Positions 10,770 to 21,299 of a stretch of 64,000 bases of DNA are shown here, piece by piece. Under the pieces are notes generated by a model. The model saw only the letters and a program-made list of their open reading frames with translations. It had not been told where the DNA came from and made no database searches. The translations under genes and the position numbers were made by a program. Numbering within the stretch: the first letter of the stretch is position 1; every line of letters begins with the position of its first letter. This stretch comes from Kingdonia uniflora (taxonomy: Eukaryota > Streptophyta > Magnoliopsida > Ranunculales > Circaeasteraceae). The stretch is from contig JACGCM010000685.1 in assembly GCA_014058105.1 (NCBI GenBank), positions 434,001 to 498,000 of the forward strand, in the 5' to 3' direction.

Positions 10770-11168
10770 ATTCCATCCCAACTTATCGGCCCCATCCCCC
10801 TCTCTCACTCTCTCCCTCCCGGAGAGACAAACTCTTCACATGGCTAAACAATACTATTAATTTGTAGCATTAGATGGATTATGAATCGATATTTTTTATT
10901 TGTCCGAATTGTGATGGTATGTGTATATTAAAGAAGTTAATTCATTACCCCAGAAACACCACGAAAAACATTGCAGATCTCTACAATTTCATCGATTGCT
11001 AAAAGATTAAGCACCCGAACTTTAATCTTCTCAAAAAAATTGCCTTACCCATCCCTTGTTTTACTATGCATGGATCTCAAGTAATGTAATATGCAAGTGA
11101 AATGTAAAAAAGAATGCCACATAACCAATCAACAAATTGTTTGAATACATATGTTCGATACACACGGT

Positions 11169-11928
11169 TAGGACTGTATACGGGCCGGATCGGCCCGGGT
11201 TAAGCCCAAAATAAGATCTGACTTGAAGATCTCGGGTCTGCACTTTGAGAACCTGAACCGGTCGATCCTACAATTCATCTTCAAAACCGAACCTAACCGA
11301 AACCGTCGGGTCAGATTAGGTCAAGCCAGATTTGTACTCGGGTTTAAATCTTCTTAACCAATTTAAAATTTCAATCGTCAAAACCCAAAATCTACTCAAA
11401 CATCATTTTTCTCTCTACACCTACGAAAATCGGCAAAAACTTGAAATTTATGGATGTTTTTTGTTCATTTCCTCTATAACTTCGTTCTTCTCTCTTCACA
11501 TTGCCTCACTCTACGGCTGCGATTACGTCTTCCACATCTTGTTTTAATCTCAAGCCATTGGATCAAATTCGAAATTCACAAACGATATTTGTATCTCCGC
11601 CAAAAGTAGTTAGATAGAGAAACATTTAATCCGTCTTTGTGGTTCTTGACTTTCTTGGGTTTAACATTTAAATTATATGATAAAGAGATAGAGGCACAAA
11701 AGAGTTGAAGGGAGATCTAACTTTTAAGGATAAAAAACAATAAAAGGATAAGATCTCAATAAATCCGGGCCAGTTCGGGTTCTGACCGTTCTCTAATATC
11801 CAACCCGAGCCCAATCTAAAAACAACCGAGTCTTCAAATATAAAACCGAAGCCGACACGGTTTCCCCTCAAAACCAGATTGAACCGGTTGGTCCGGTTCG
11901 ATTTTGAGGGTTTCGGTGTACAGCCCTA
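11169..11928. mobile_element. Non-autonomous hAT-like element, diverged
   Basis: The ends are TAGGACTGTATAC and, inverted, TAGGGCTGTACAC. The flanking octamers CACACGGT and CATGCGAT agree at five positions, and the three differences are transitions, consistent with an old 8-bp duplication. The inside is rich in GAACCGG / CCGGTT motifs. There is no transposase frame. Confidence 0.6.
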
Positions 11929-13158
11929 CATGCGATTAATAATTCGAATCCATCTTCTTTAACGATTACTAATCTTAGTAATAGAAACCTGAACTAGAAT
12001 CTAGCACCACTTTTACCGTTATTAAAAGAGGGAACATAATGAGATGTGGAAGAGGATGAAGGCCCGGTGGAGAGAAAAGATAAATGGGAAAGAAAATTTA
12101 CTGTGAGAAATTAGGGGTAAATATGAAAATTTATAAAAAAGAAAATTTAGAAGAATGAATTGTGGGATTATTCCTTGACCATTACCCCAGTTTTCAGCCA
12201 AACAAGGACATAGTTTTTATGGTCATAGTTTCGATTACGCAATACTTATCATTTAGCTAACATCACGTATAGAAATAATTTAGCTCCAAGTGGTGTTATA
12301 TATGGGCAATACTTTATGGCCAAAGCGCATATTTTTATAGCATCACTTTGAGGAATCAAATTTATTTAAAAAATTTCATTACTTCCTACCCTTTGTCCCC
12401 TATACCGCAAAATGATATTTATTTGGCAAACGAGGGGCTCACAGGGTTCATAATTTATCACCACACGTCGGACCCATACCGCTTTGTGGATGTCAACGTT
12501 TGATAGTCTACCCAGATTAATTTATGTGGCGAGGCATTATTTGTAACAGTATACCGCCCCGGTGGTTTACCGGTACGTCCATAAGAGATTGCGATTGTAC
12601 TTACCAACTCTACTATCGTCACATGTTTAGCTACATAATATACTTAATCTACTAAATGTTGGCATGGGAGAATTAGCCAAACTAACGATTTCTTAACTCT
12701 CTTGTTTGAGCTATGTGTCATGAGACCAACAGCTTCTTGCAAACGTCATTATCTTATGTCATTGCGTACCGAGCCTAAACGGATTTTAGGATGTAATCAA
12801 TTTTATTTCTAAGCACCCCGTTGAATGAATAAATATATGATTTTAAAAAGACAATCCTACAAAACCTTAAAATTTCGAGATTACAATTATACTGAACTTG
12901 AGAATCCATCGGGTTTTAGAGGTCAGGTGAAGTTGGGACAATCTCGCCCCTTCTAATTTGTGGTTCAACCTAATATTTGAGAGGAGTAACCCAACATCTT
13001 ATATTTCGAGGTGCAAGGTTTGAGTTGTACGATTGTATTCCAAGATTAACAATTGACTTAGCGCATTTCTATCATAATTAACAACAACAAAAAAAACCTA
13101 CACAACCAAAATATTGAATGATCACGAAAATAAAAGAACTTAACTTTGAGATACAATA
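11929..13158. other. Gene-free AT-rich stretch
   Basis: No coding region, RNA gene or bounded repeat was recognised here. Confidence 0.5.
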
Positions 13159-13612
13159 TTTAGAGAAACTTCAACTTTGGCCCCAATAGAAAATGAAAAT
13201 TAGCCTCAAAACCCCAATTTCCGCCACATATTCATTTATGGACCCCAAATTGTCTTTCACAGCAAGTTAAACCTAGTTGACCCAATATTTTGCACTTGTT
13301 TTTCTCTTTTGCCCCTCGCACGTGTATCACTTAAAAGAAAACATAAAATGAAATAAATTTTAATTCCCTCACGTGGTGAGGTGGAAATGCGATGAGATTT
13401 TTAAATAATAATAATAATAATTCAATTTTATGTTTTAAGAAAAAAAAACATGATACACACGTGAGGGGTAAAAGAGAGAAACAATCAAAAGACTGGGTCA
13501 ACCCAAGTTGACTTGCAGTTAAAGGCAATCTAAGGTCCAAAAAGAATTTGCGACGAAGTTAGAGTCTAAAGGCTAATATTCAATTTGTACTAGGCCCAAA
13601 GTCAAATTTCTA
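13159..13612. mobile_element. Foldback MITE with long inverted arms
   Basis: Two imperfect inverted arms of roughly 200 bases meet near 13360-13400. Matching pieces include ACTTTGGCCC (left) against GGCCCAAAGT (right), and the CACGTGTATCA-type segments on both sides. The outer ends resemble the ACTTTGG termini common in plant foldback MITEs. I could not settle the target-site duplication. Confidence 0.6.
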
Positions 13613-14458
13613 ATGGATTACAGCGAAATGTATAATGGTCAAGCCATTATATCCATTTCTGAAATGACTTTACAAGTCAATTATATGGAGAGAAATATGC
13701 AACCACCATTCTTTAGTGGATCATTGATTCAATGATTCAATGATCTAAGGATATCTTTGTTTAGGTATTAGCTTATTATTGAAGTCCCTCTTGTTCATCA
13801 ATTCACATCAAAAGAAACTTGGTATTGTCAACAACTAATTGCTTAAATCTAGTTTTGTTTTTCTTTGGTTGGTTTTGTTGGGATAGATACAGATCGAAAC
13901 AGATTTAAGATCGAGGACAACAAGTTCCAAGATCGAGAATCAACAATAGCACGATCGAATCCTCCATATTCGATTTCTGTTTTTCTCTTATGTAAGTCTA
14001 CATAGTATTAATGGCAAACACGATCTAAAATAATTATAAAACAAATTATTGTGGTTCACCCCCAAACCACATATGCTCGCCTGGTTCAGAGAGCCTACCC
14101 CGTTGACTTACTTTGATGTTTAATTTTTATTCTCTCTCCAATACACGTATCACGTTAAGTCCATGGGTGAGAGATATTTCGTTTTACTGGGCAATTTTCC
14201 CTGAGAGAGAAGCTAGGGTTATCCTCTTGCCCGGTGCAGCAATGCACGCATAAGCGCCTCGTAAAAAAATGTCCGAGCATCCAGGTTTAGATGATCGAAC
14301 GCCACCTATCATTTAAAGCCTAAATAGGAGTGAGATATAAGTACATTTTGAAGTGGTGATGCCCAATCTATTACAACATGTAATCTAATCCACAACACTC
14401 AAGTGGTTCACCCTTCATCAATCACAAAAATATCAACACATTAGCTAGGAAAATAAAA
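13613..14458. other. Upstream region of the fibrillin gene
   Basis: No coding sequence is seen. Segments such as TGTTGGGATAGATACAG (about 13878) suggest possible LTR debris, but no partner LTR was found. The region should include the promoter of the gene starting at 14459. Confidence 0.35.
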
Positions 14459-15984
14459 ATGGCAGCAACATTGTCATGTTTCTCAACCTCCATAATCAAC
14501 AAAAGCCTCTCCAAAACATCTCAAGAATTCTCCAAACACAGCCCTCTTTATCTCAAACCAGCATACCAAACAAGCCTTGAAAAGATCATACTACATCAGA
14601 GATCAATAACTCCAAGAGCTACTCTAGATAACAATGAACTTGTTTCTGTCCCTCTCATTCTCCAGGGAGTTGAGGATAGTGTGAAGGTTCTCAAAACTGC
14701 TGCCGAAAATAGGAAGGTTGCAGCAGATGAAATTCTTGATGCACTCACTGTTATCAAGTCAGCGAAACTTGACCCCTCGGGGTTTTTAGATACACTCGGT
14801 GGAACAGAATCGCCTGGGAGAACTTGGATGCTTATATTCAATGCTGAGGTTACACTTTGTTGCTCCACCAATGGTATAAAGGTTAAAGATAATTGATGAT
14901 TTCTTAGAGTGAGTATTTAACAATGTAAACTGCTTTCCGGACAGGTTGGTAAAAAGGACATGCTAAAGAACGGTAGCTATTTCCCGATTACCGCAGTGCA
15001 ACGCTTTGATGCAGCTGTAAGCTTTCTCTTCGTTCTTACTTGTCCATGAACCTTCATTATTTTTGGTAATGGAAATAATGAGTTCTAGCATTTTAATTTA
15101 ACCCCCAAAACCCCTTCCGAACGATAGACGTTAGCCATATCCCAAGATTAGATTCAATTTGGAGGAAGTCTTAGTTTAAATCTGTGGGCTAAAACCGGCA
15201 AAAGCAAATTAAACAAACGCGAAAAGGATCACTCTAATGTATTAGGCCAAAACGTCTTGGACTTATACGATGTAATTATCGTTCTTTTTTGGTTTTATAG
15301 CAAAGCAGCTGTTCCTATATCATTTCAACAATTGGGGCAAATGCTATGCCTTTTTGGCAGCAATTGAAGTCTAAGAATAAAATAGAAGACGCATTCATAA
15401 AAAAACTCCACATAAATATCAATTGTTCGGTAACAATCCCGACCTGTTAATCTATAACTAGGAATCTGTCTGTTACCGTGACTACTTACACTAAGAAAGA
15501 CTTTGCATGATTCTCCACTTCGGGGATGTAGTAAAATGTTGTGATAACTATCCCTTTTAATACAGTAATTCATTTTATTGGTCTCTACGTCGGGTACAAT
15601 ACACAGTTTTGGGTCTTCCTTGAATTCCATAAAAAAAAGCAGCATCTGCATGAACACAATAGTATGTGCTAATTTGTTGTATGCTTGATATATTGTCAGG
15701 CAAAGAGGATTGAAAATGGAGTTTTTTTTGGACCAATAGGGTATCTGACATTTGAAGGCAGATTTTCCTGGAAGAAGAAAATATTAGCATTTGTGTTCGA
15801 GAAGGTAAAGATTAAGGTTGGGCCTTTTGATCCGTTACAGATTAGTCTTGGGCAAAAAGATGAAAGAGAACCAAGCACCAAAGATCCCTTCTTCATCTGG
15901 TTATATGTGGATGAAGAGATAGCAGTAGCTCAAGGTAGAGGTGGGGGGATCGCTTTCTGGTGCCGTTGCTCCCGTGTTGCATAG
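14459..15984 (+). CDS. Fibrillin / plastid-lipid-associated protein (PAP)
   Basis: Fibrillins are plastid lipid-binding proteins of plastoglobules, stroma and thylakoids. Exons 14459-14848, 14945-15016 and 15700-15984, all phase 0 with GT-AG borders, give 248 residues. Residues 1 to about 53 are rich in Ser, Thr and Lys, as in a chloroplast transit peptide. The PAP domain follows, with SPGRTWMLIF, YFPITAVQRFDAA, the internal GVFFGPIGYLTFEGRFSW, and a conserved C-terminal part ending IAFWCRCSRV. The junctions join known conserved strings without gaps. Which fibrillin subfamily it belongs to I cannot fix from memory. Intron 2 (683 bp) has no clear insertion. The gene looks intact. Confidence 0.9.
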
Positions 15985-16186
15985 TTCTTGCTCATCTATT
16001 AGCCCGATATTAAGTATATTAACGAATATATGTACCACATTTGTATACTCAAATAACATTACATTACGATAATTTTGCCGATTTTGAGGATGAAAATTGG
16101 CAAATAATATGATCATTTTCAACTGAGATTATTGATAGATAATCATGCTCGTCTATGCTATAAATAAAACCCCAAAACATCTGAAG

Positions 16187-16907
16187 TTACTCCTCAGCAC
16201 TCTGCTTCTCTTCGTTATTTGCCTCCTGAAACACAAAAACATCGTCGATATCTATGAACAACTTATCATCCAAACTCAAATTAAAGGAAATAGAATGGAA
16301 TAGATTAGAAACCCACCTCTTGTAATTCCGCTTCTTTAAAATTCTTATCTCCTTCTTGTTCTCGAAGTGATCGAACGGGAGAATCTCTCTGCGGAAATTA
16401 AATAGCGATTAAACACTAGAAAATATTACAAGATTTAACCAAATTAAAAGACGGGTTAAAATGTTTTCGTCTTACAGTCGCTCCCTTCAACTGCAACATC
16501 TCCACCTTAACCTCAACCCTTCTCTGCTCCTTCCCTCTCTTTTTCAGCTCTTGCATTACCCTCTCAAGAACCAAATCCCTCTCTCGCAACATTTTCTCAG
16601 TCTTCTCTTTTTCCAGTCTCAACCGATCAAGACGTTTCCGGATGACACTAAGTTCCTCTGCTAGCGATGTATCCAAAGATTCGATCTTAGTGGGTGTCGT
16701 AAAAGCGGGGTAATTCTCCTTGTTTGATTCTTCAAATAGAGATATTTCAATCCATTGTTGTTGTTGCTGCTTACTACAAGACTGGGGTTTGGGGGATTTG
16801 GTATCCGGGGTTTCGGATTTGTTCTTGGGTTGAAGAGGTTTTCGCTTTCTTATTGGACTGAGAGTGTGATTAGAGAAGATTGGAGTCAGAGGTGGAGTTG
16901 ATTTCAT
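16187..16907 (-). CDS. Small coiled-coil protein, unidentified
   Basis: Three minus-strand exons (16907-16476, 16388-16317, 16225-16187), all phase 0 with GT-AG borders, encode 180 residues. The N-terminal half is basic and Ser/Pro-rich, with SPIRKRKPLQPKNK and a QQQQQ run. SNKENYPAFTTPTKIESLDTSL then leads into a charged heptad region (residues about 82-140, e.g. RKRLDRLRLEKEKTEKMLRE) predicted to be a coiled coil. Exon 2 gives RDSPVRSLREQE. Exon 3 ends EANNEEKQSAEE. The basic patches and SP/TP sites suggest a nuclear, possibly CDK-phosphorylated protein, but this is inference. I do not recognise a named family. The clean exon structure argues for a real gene. Confidence 0.8.
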
Positions 16908-17891
16908 TTTCTTGGTTTGGGAGAGGAAGAGAGAGTTTGAATTTGAAATTTAAAGAAGAGAAGCGGCAACGGCTAGTATTTATGAACGTTGGCTCAGGTG
17001 GTGCTAGTTTAAAGTTTCAAACAAAAGCATTAGATTCTATTTGTTGTGGAAAAGTAGACTAATATGGCCTCCTTGGACCCTCAAGGCCAATTCCAAAAGC
17101 TACAAAACCTCCAATAAATTAAATCTTAGATCAGAGATTTGGGGTTTAATCTGAGATATTGAATTAACCACCGATAAGCTAATATTTCCACCCCAAGAGT
17201 TGTTTTTAGACTCGGGGTGGCACTAGTAGCCTCAATGCTTGAATATCATACTTGAATTTCAAGCATCATGCTTGAATTTCTTAGAGCATCATCACATGTA
17301 ATTTTTTTTTTTTTAAAACTCGTCAGCCCGCATAAACTTTATGCAGTCATGCTTAAAATGAGCTTTGTTGGAAGAGATCTCTCATTCAGGCATTGAGCAA
17401 AAAATAATTCAAGCCTTCTTGGAGATGCTCTAAGGAATAAGTGTTAAATCACCCTCTCATGGATTAAGCAAAACCACTATTTGGGGGTTATTTTACTGGT
17501 TTTCCTACCATTACCATTTCCACCCCCAGTTGGGATGCTCTAAGAATGGCCTGATCGACCTCAGTCCTAAGAATAGGGTTTAAAGGCCTTAATAAGAAAT
17601 TAGAATGTAGGGTAGAGTCAAGGTCTGAGTAATGCAGTCAATAAATGGCAGGGCAAAGCCAGGGTCTAATACGTTTCCGTTTGCACAAAAACCTACTCGT
17701 TCGAACAGAAAGCCTGCTGCCCAAATTTTCAATTAAGGAAACCGATAATTATCCGTTCGAACTTACTACAATTTCATGGGAACGGAACATTGGGGCATGT
17801 GCTTGCACCCCTCAAGCTTTTACTAATATGTGTCAAGATGTCAAATTAGTTCTTGTTAATTGTATTGTCCTCATCAACCTAGTCATACTAT
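16908..17891. other. Intergenic with a short MITE and LTR-like debris
   Basis: Holds the candidate MITE at 17280-17434 and, around 17695-17765, two GTTCGAAC motifs in a context like the U3 of the neighbouring LTRs, possibly an older element. No coding region is supported. Confidence 0.4.
17280..17434. mobile_element. Candidate small MITE
   Basis: An 11-bp perfect inverted pair, CTTAGAGCATC at 17280 and GATGCTCTAAG at 17424-17434, bounds 155 bp. The same terminus occurs at 9158-9168 and 17534-17544, so it is a repeated family end. No clear target duplication beyond the palindromic TTA/TAA. Confidence 0.45.
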
Positions 17892-18558
17892 TGTTGGGAA
17901 ACCGAGGGGGAAAATCGCAACGCGGAAGCACAATACGATTAACAAGAACTCGAAGAATTAACTCTAACCAAAGAGAATTCGAACAAAGGCAATAAAACAC
18001 ATACACAAGGTTTAAATTAGGTAGAAACCCTAAACAGGATCAAAACCACCCCCGACAAGCACGGCAAATATATTATCACACTAGGGTTACAATAAGTTAC
18101 AGAGATCACTCAAACCTCACATCTACCCTTACAGATAATCCCAGCAAGAAACCCTAGAAAGAAAACCCAAGAAACTTCTCCAGAGCTAAACCCTAGATTT
18201 CTCTATTTTCTCCCTCTAACTCTTTTCTCCGTACAGAGGCCTTTAACATACACTCTCTATTTATAGGCTTTCCATTAGGTCATCTCCGAAATACGCATCG
18301 CGAGATAATACATCGCTTTGGATGAAATCCCCATCAAAACGAACTTAGAAACAAACAAACAGAGCCATTTTCGTTCGAACGAGTCATTAGGTCGTTCGAA
18401 CGACTATTTGACCATCCACTGGAATTTTGGCCCAAGAGCTATTTTCGTTCGAACGACCTTAGAAGTCGTTTGAACGACTTCAACGGAAACTCTATCGTTC
18501 GAATGACTTCCCCACTCGTTCGAACGACTTTCCTAGTTCTTGAGCCGTATTCCTAACA
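17892..18558 (-). repeat. 3' LTR of the non-autonomous Copia
   Basis: 667 bp, TG...CA ends. Its U3 (about 18370-18535) holds five or more CGTTCGAACG palindromes or close variants. Confidence 0.92.
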
Positions 18559-19278
18559 ATCTCCACCTCGTTCGGATGATTCTCTTAATTGAGAAGTTGC
18601 CCATAGGGGCAACGCGACAAGGATACACGATGAATGCAGTAGAAGAAATGATTTTATTAGTCGTTCGAACGAGTCTAGGCTTTTCCTAGACCCACCAATC
18701 AAAACCCACTTTCTGATCATCTTTGTGGACCGTGCCATTGCTCCACCTTGAAGTAAATTCCCATTTCGAGAAATCTCCATAGCTCCCTTGGTACACGCAA
18801 CCTTCACATCTCCGCCCATTGATTTACCAACCAATACATACAAGTTCCCGCTTAGAACTCCCTTCACGATCAAAGAAGATTTCCGATAAACTTTCATTAC
18901 TCCACCTCGCCTGGAATAATTGCAACCCACATTATCTAAGTTGGAAAGTGAAATTAGATTATGAGTCATACTCAGCACATGTTGAACATCATGAAGAACT
19001 GCGATGCGTCCATCGAACATCCTCACACGAATATCACCCGCTCCCAAAATTGGCCTTCGAGAGCCATCGCTCGTCAGCACAAACTTGTTACCCTCACACC
19101 TTGCATAATTGCTGAACCATGCCTTATGTGCGCATATATACATTGTAGCCCCACTATCAAACACCCATCCTCTATCGTGGCGAGAACCATCAGCAGCCAC
19201 TACGAGGAGCGCCTCATTACCATCATTACTAGTAACCGTTGCCAGTTTGTTAGTGTCACTTTCGGAGCCTCTTGCCAA
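18553..19278 (-). pseudogene. Copia protease and truncated pre-integrase fragment
   Basis: The frame contains WVFDSGAT, the aspartic protease active-site context, followed by the segment leading to GAG-pre-integrase (HNLISLSNLDNVG). It then runs into a non-homologous tail (SFLLLHSSCILVALPLW) encoded by the inverted spacer next to the 3' LTR. There is no LWH..LGH or integrase domain. It is read as a remnant. Confidence 0.75.
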
Positions 19279-19535
19279 ACTTGCTCAATTACCTTTCCCC
19301 GCTTTGCAGTCCGATCTATATTAACCCGATTGACCACAACTCCAACAAGTTCCTTTTCTGAACCTATTAAAGCTTTTCTTCCTACTAACCACCATTGCAG
19401 AGTTTCCCCCAAGGATTCGCTACCCTTAAGCCTTCTCTCCTCAGAAAGAAGTGTACTTGCAACCTCATCAAAACTCAAGGTTTCCTTCCCATACATCAAC
19501 GTAGGTTGAAGATGCTTGAAGGAAGACGGAAGATA

Positions 19536-19772
19536 TCATATGAGTTGAAGCACCTTATCTTTATCCTCAACTTTAACTCCGATCAATTCTAATTCTGAAA
19601 CGATCCCGTTCAAAGAACCTAGGTGATCACCAACGCTCGTATCCTCATTCATCTTGAGCTTATGAAACAGCTCCTTGAGGTATAAACAATTCGAAAGACT
19701 CTTCGTTTGGTACAAACTTTCAAGTTTTTCCCAAAGACCCTTTGCGGTATTCTCTCCAACCACATTTGCCAA
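19536..19772 (-). pseudogene. Copia gag (UBN2-type) fragment
   Basis: MANVVGENTAKGLWEKLESL and LKELFHKLKMNEDTSVGDHL match the Copia gag polypeptide. Adjacent frames (19200-19499) carry the downstream gag part FDEVASTLLSEERR. Frameshifts separate the pieces. Confidence 0.75.
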
Positions 19773-20076
19773 AACGTTCTTAGCGAGACAAATGCGTATC
19801 TCGCTCCCAACCCTTGAATCCAGATCTTCCCAGTCCTCTTCTTCATCGTCGTCTGCTTTCTGGGCCGTTATACTTCAACCGGAGTTTTACGTATAGGCTT
19901 ACCTTTCAGTGCCTTACGTAACCCGCCTTGAGTCAAGATATCTTGAACTTGTATTTGCCATAATCCAAAATTGATCTTCGCATCGAACTTCTCCATATCA
20001 AGCTTGATCGCGTTAGAATACTTAGATCTTCCCATCTTGCTACTCTACTTTCCCCAAACCTCGCTCTCACACCAAT

Positions 20077-20686
20077 TGTTGGGAAACCGAGAGGGCAAAT
20101 CGTAACGCGGAAGCACAATGCGATTAACACGAACTCAAAGAACTAACTCTAACCAAAGAGAATTTGAACAAAGGCAATAAAACACATACACAAGGTTTAA
20201 ATTAGGTGGAAACCCTAAACAGGATCAAAACCACCCCCGACAAGCACGACGAATATATTATCACACTAGGGTTACAATAAGTTACAGAGATCACTCAAAC
20301 CTCACCTCTACCCTTACAGATAATCCCAGCTAGAAACCCTAGAAAGAAAACCCAAGAAATTTCTCCAGAGCTAAACCCTAGATTTCTCTATTTTCTCCCT
20401 CTAACTCTTTTCTCCGTACAGAGGCCTTTAACATACACTCTCTATTTATAGGCTTTCCATTAGGTCATCTCCGAAATACGCATCGCGAGATAATACATCG
20501 CTTTGGATGAAATCCCCTTCAAAACGAACTTAGAAACAAACAAACAAACAGAGCCATTTTCGTTTGAACGAGTCATTAGGTTGTTCAAACAACCATTTGA
20601 CTATCAACTGGAATTTTGGCCCAAGAGCTATTTTCGTTCAAACGACCTCGAACGACTTTCCCAGTTTTTGAGCCGTATTCCTAACA
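20077..20686 (-). repeat. 5' LTR of the non-autonomous Copia
   Basis: 610 bp. It is very similar to the LTR at 17892-18558 but with a deletion in the palindrome-rich U3 part (about 20560-20665). Confidence 0.92.
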
Positions 20687-21299
20687 ACTATAATCTTTTG
20701 GCATGAGCTGGGGTGGACATGCTTCCTTTCTGGAGAGGGATTAATTTAACTGAAGCTGGGCAGATTAGGGAAAGCTATGAGTAGCAGTTATTGAGTAAAT
20801 TGAAGAAATTCATTGAACATCAACAATGGGGCAAAAGTATGCCGCTGCTCTATTTTTAAGCCTATGAATAGTATGATCTATCGTCCCTTGTGATGGTCAT
20901 GTCTGGCATTCTTTTTTGGTGTCGTATCTGTATTTGACACACAAAATTCTGGCTGGGTATTAACATCAGCATCGAAGATTTCCATCTTCTTGGTGAGATT
21001 AATAGTTAAAAATCTCTTTTAAGCTCTCGAGGCGTATTAGGAACTTCTAGTCTTCTTGACTATATCATCTCATTACAGCCTTGGCTCCATTTCCCTCCCA
21101 TGATCCTATCACTTTGATGAAGTAAATTAGGGTTTGCCTTCACTAATGATTTGCATGCACAGACTATTAGTTTGTTGGGTACATACCAGAGAGTTAGTTC
21201 TAATACAAATTAAGGTGGCATTAATAGAGGAATGTGAGTGAACACCCATTATTACAAATTACAATATAGGCAAACATTTCACTTGCCCAAAATTGTTTA
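20687..21299. other. Intergenic, MES 3' flank
   Basis: A short frame at about 20709-20860 reads GVDMLPFWRGINLTEAG..., interrupted by stops. I cannot assign it. Otherwise nothing is recognised. Confidence 0.35.

Larger units (their letters stand above)
17892..20686 (-). mobile_element. Non-autonomous Copia-type LTR retrotransposon (gag-protease only)
   Basis: The complete element of 2795 bp is flanked by the perfect 5-bp target duplication ACTAT (17887-17891, 20687-20691). The 3' LTR is 17892-18558 and the 5' LTR 20077-20686. Next to the 5' LTR the minus strand reads TGGTGTGAGAGC, a two-mismatch initiator-Met tRNA primer site. A polypurine tract GAGGTGGAGAT abuts the 3' LTR. The internal 1.5 kb encodes only gag and protease fragments. 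Integrase, RT and RNase H are absent, so movement would need enzymes from elsewhere. Confidence 0.93.

Noticed and set aside
15325..15790. Minus-strand frames of 110 and 71 codons in the fibrillin intron and exon 3.
   Set aside because: No family resemblance; part is antisense to a fibrillin exon and the rest is intronic.
18370..18535. Regularly repeated CGTTCGAACG looked like a repeat array (CRISPR-like or satellite).
   Set aside because: Spacing is irregular, units are 10-bp palindromes inside an LTR, and the DNA is plant nuclear.
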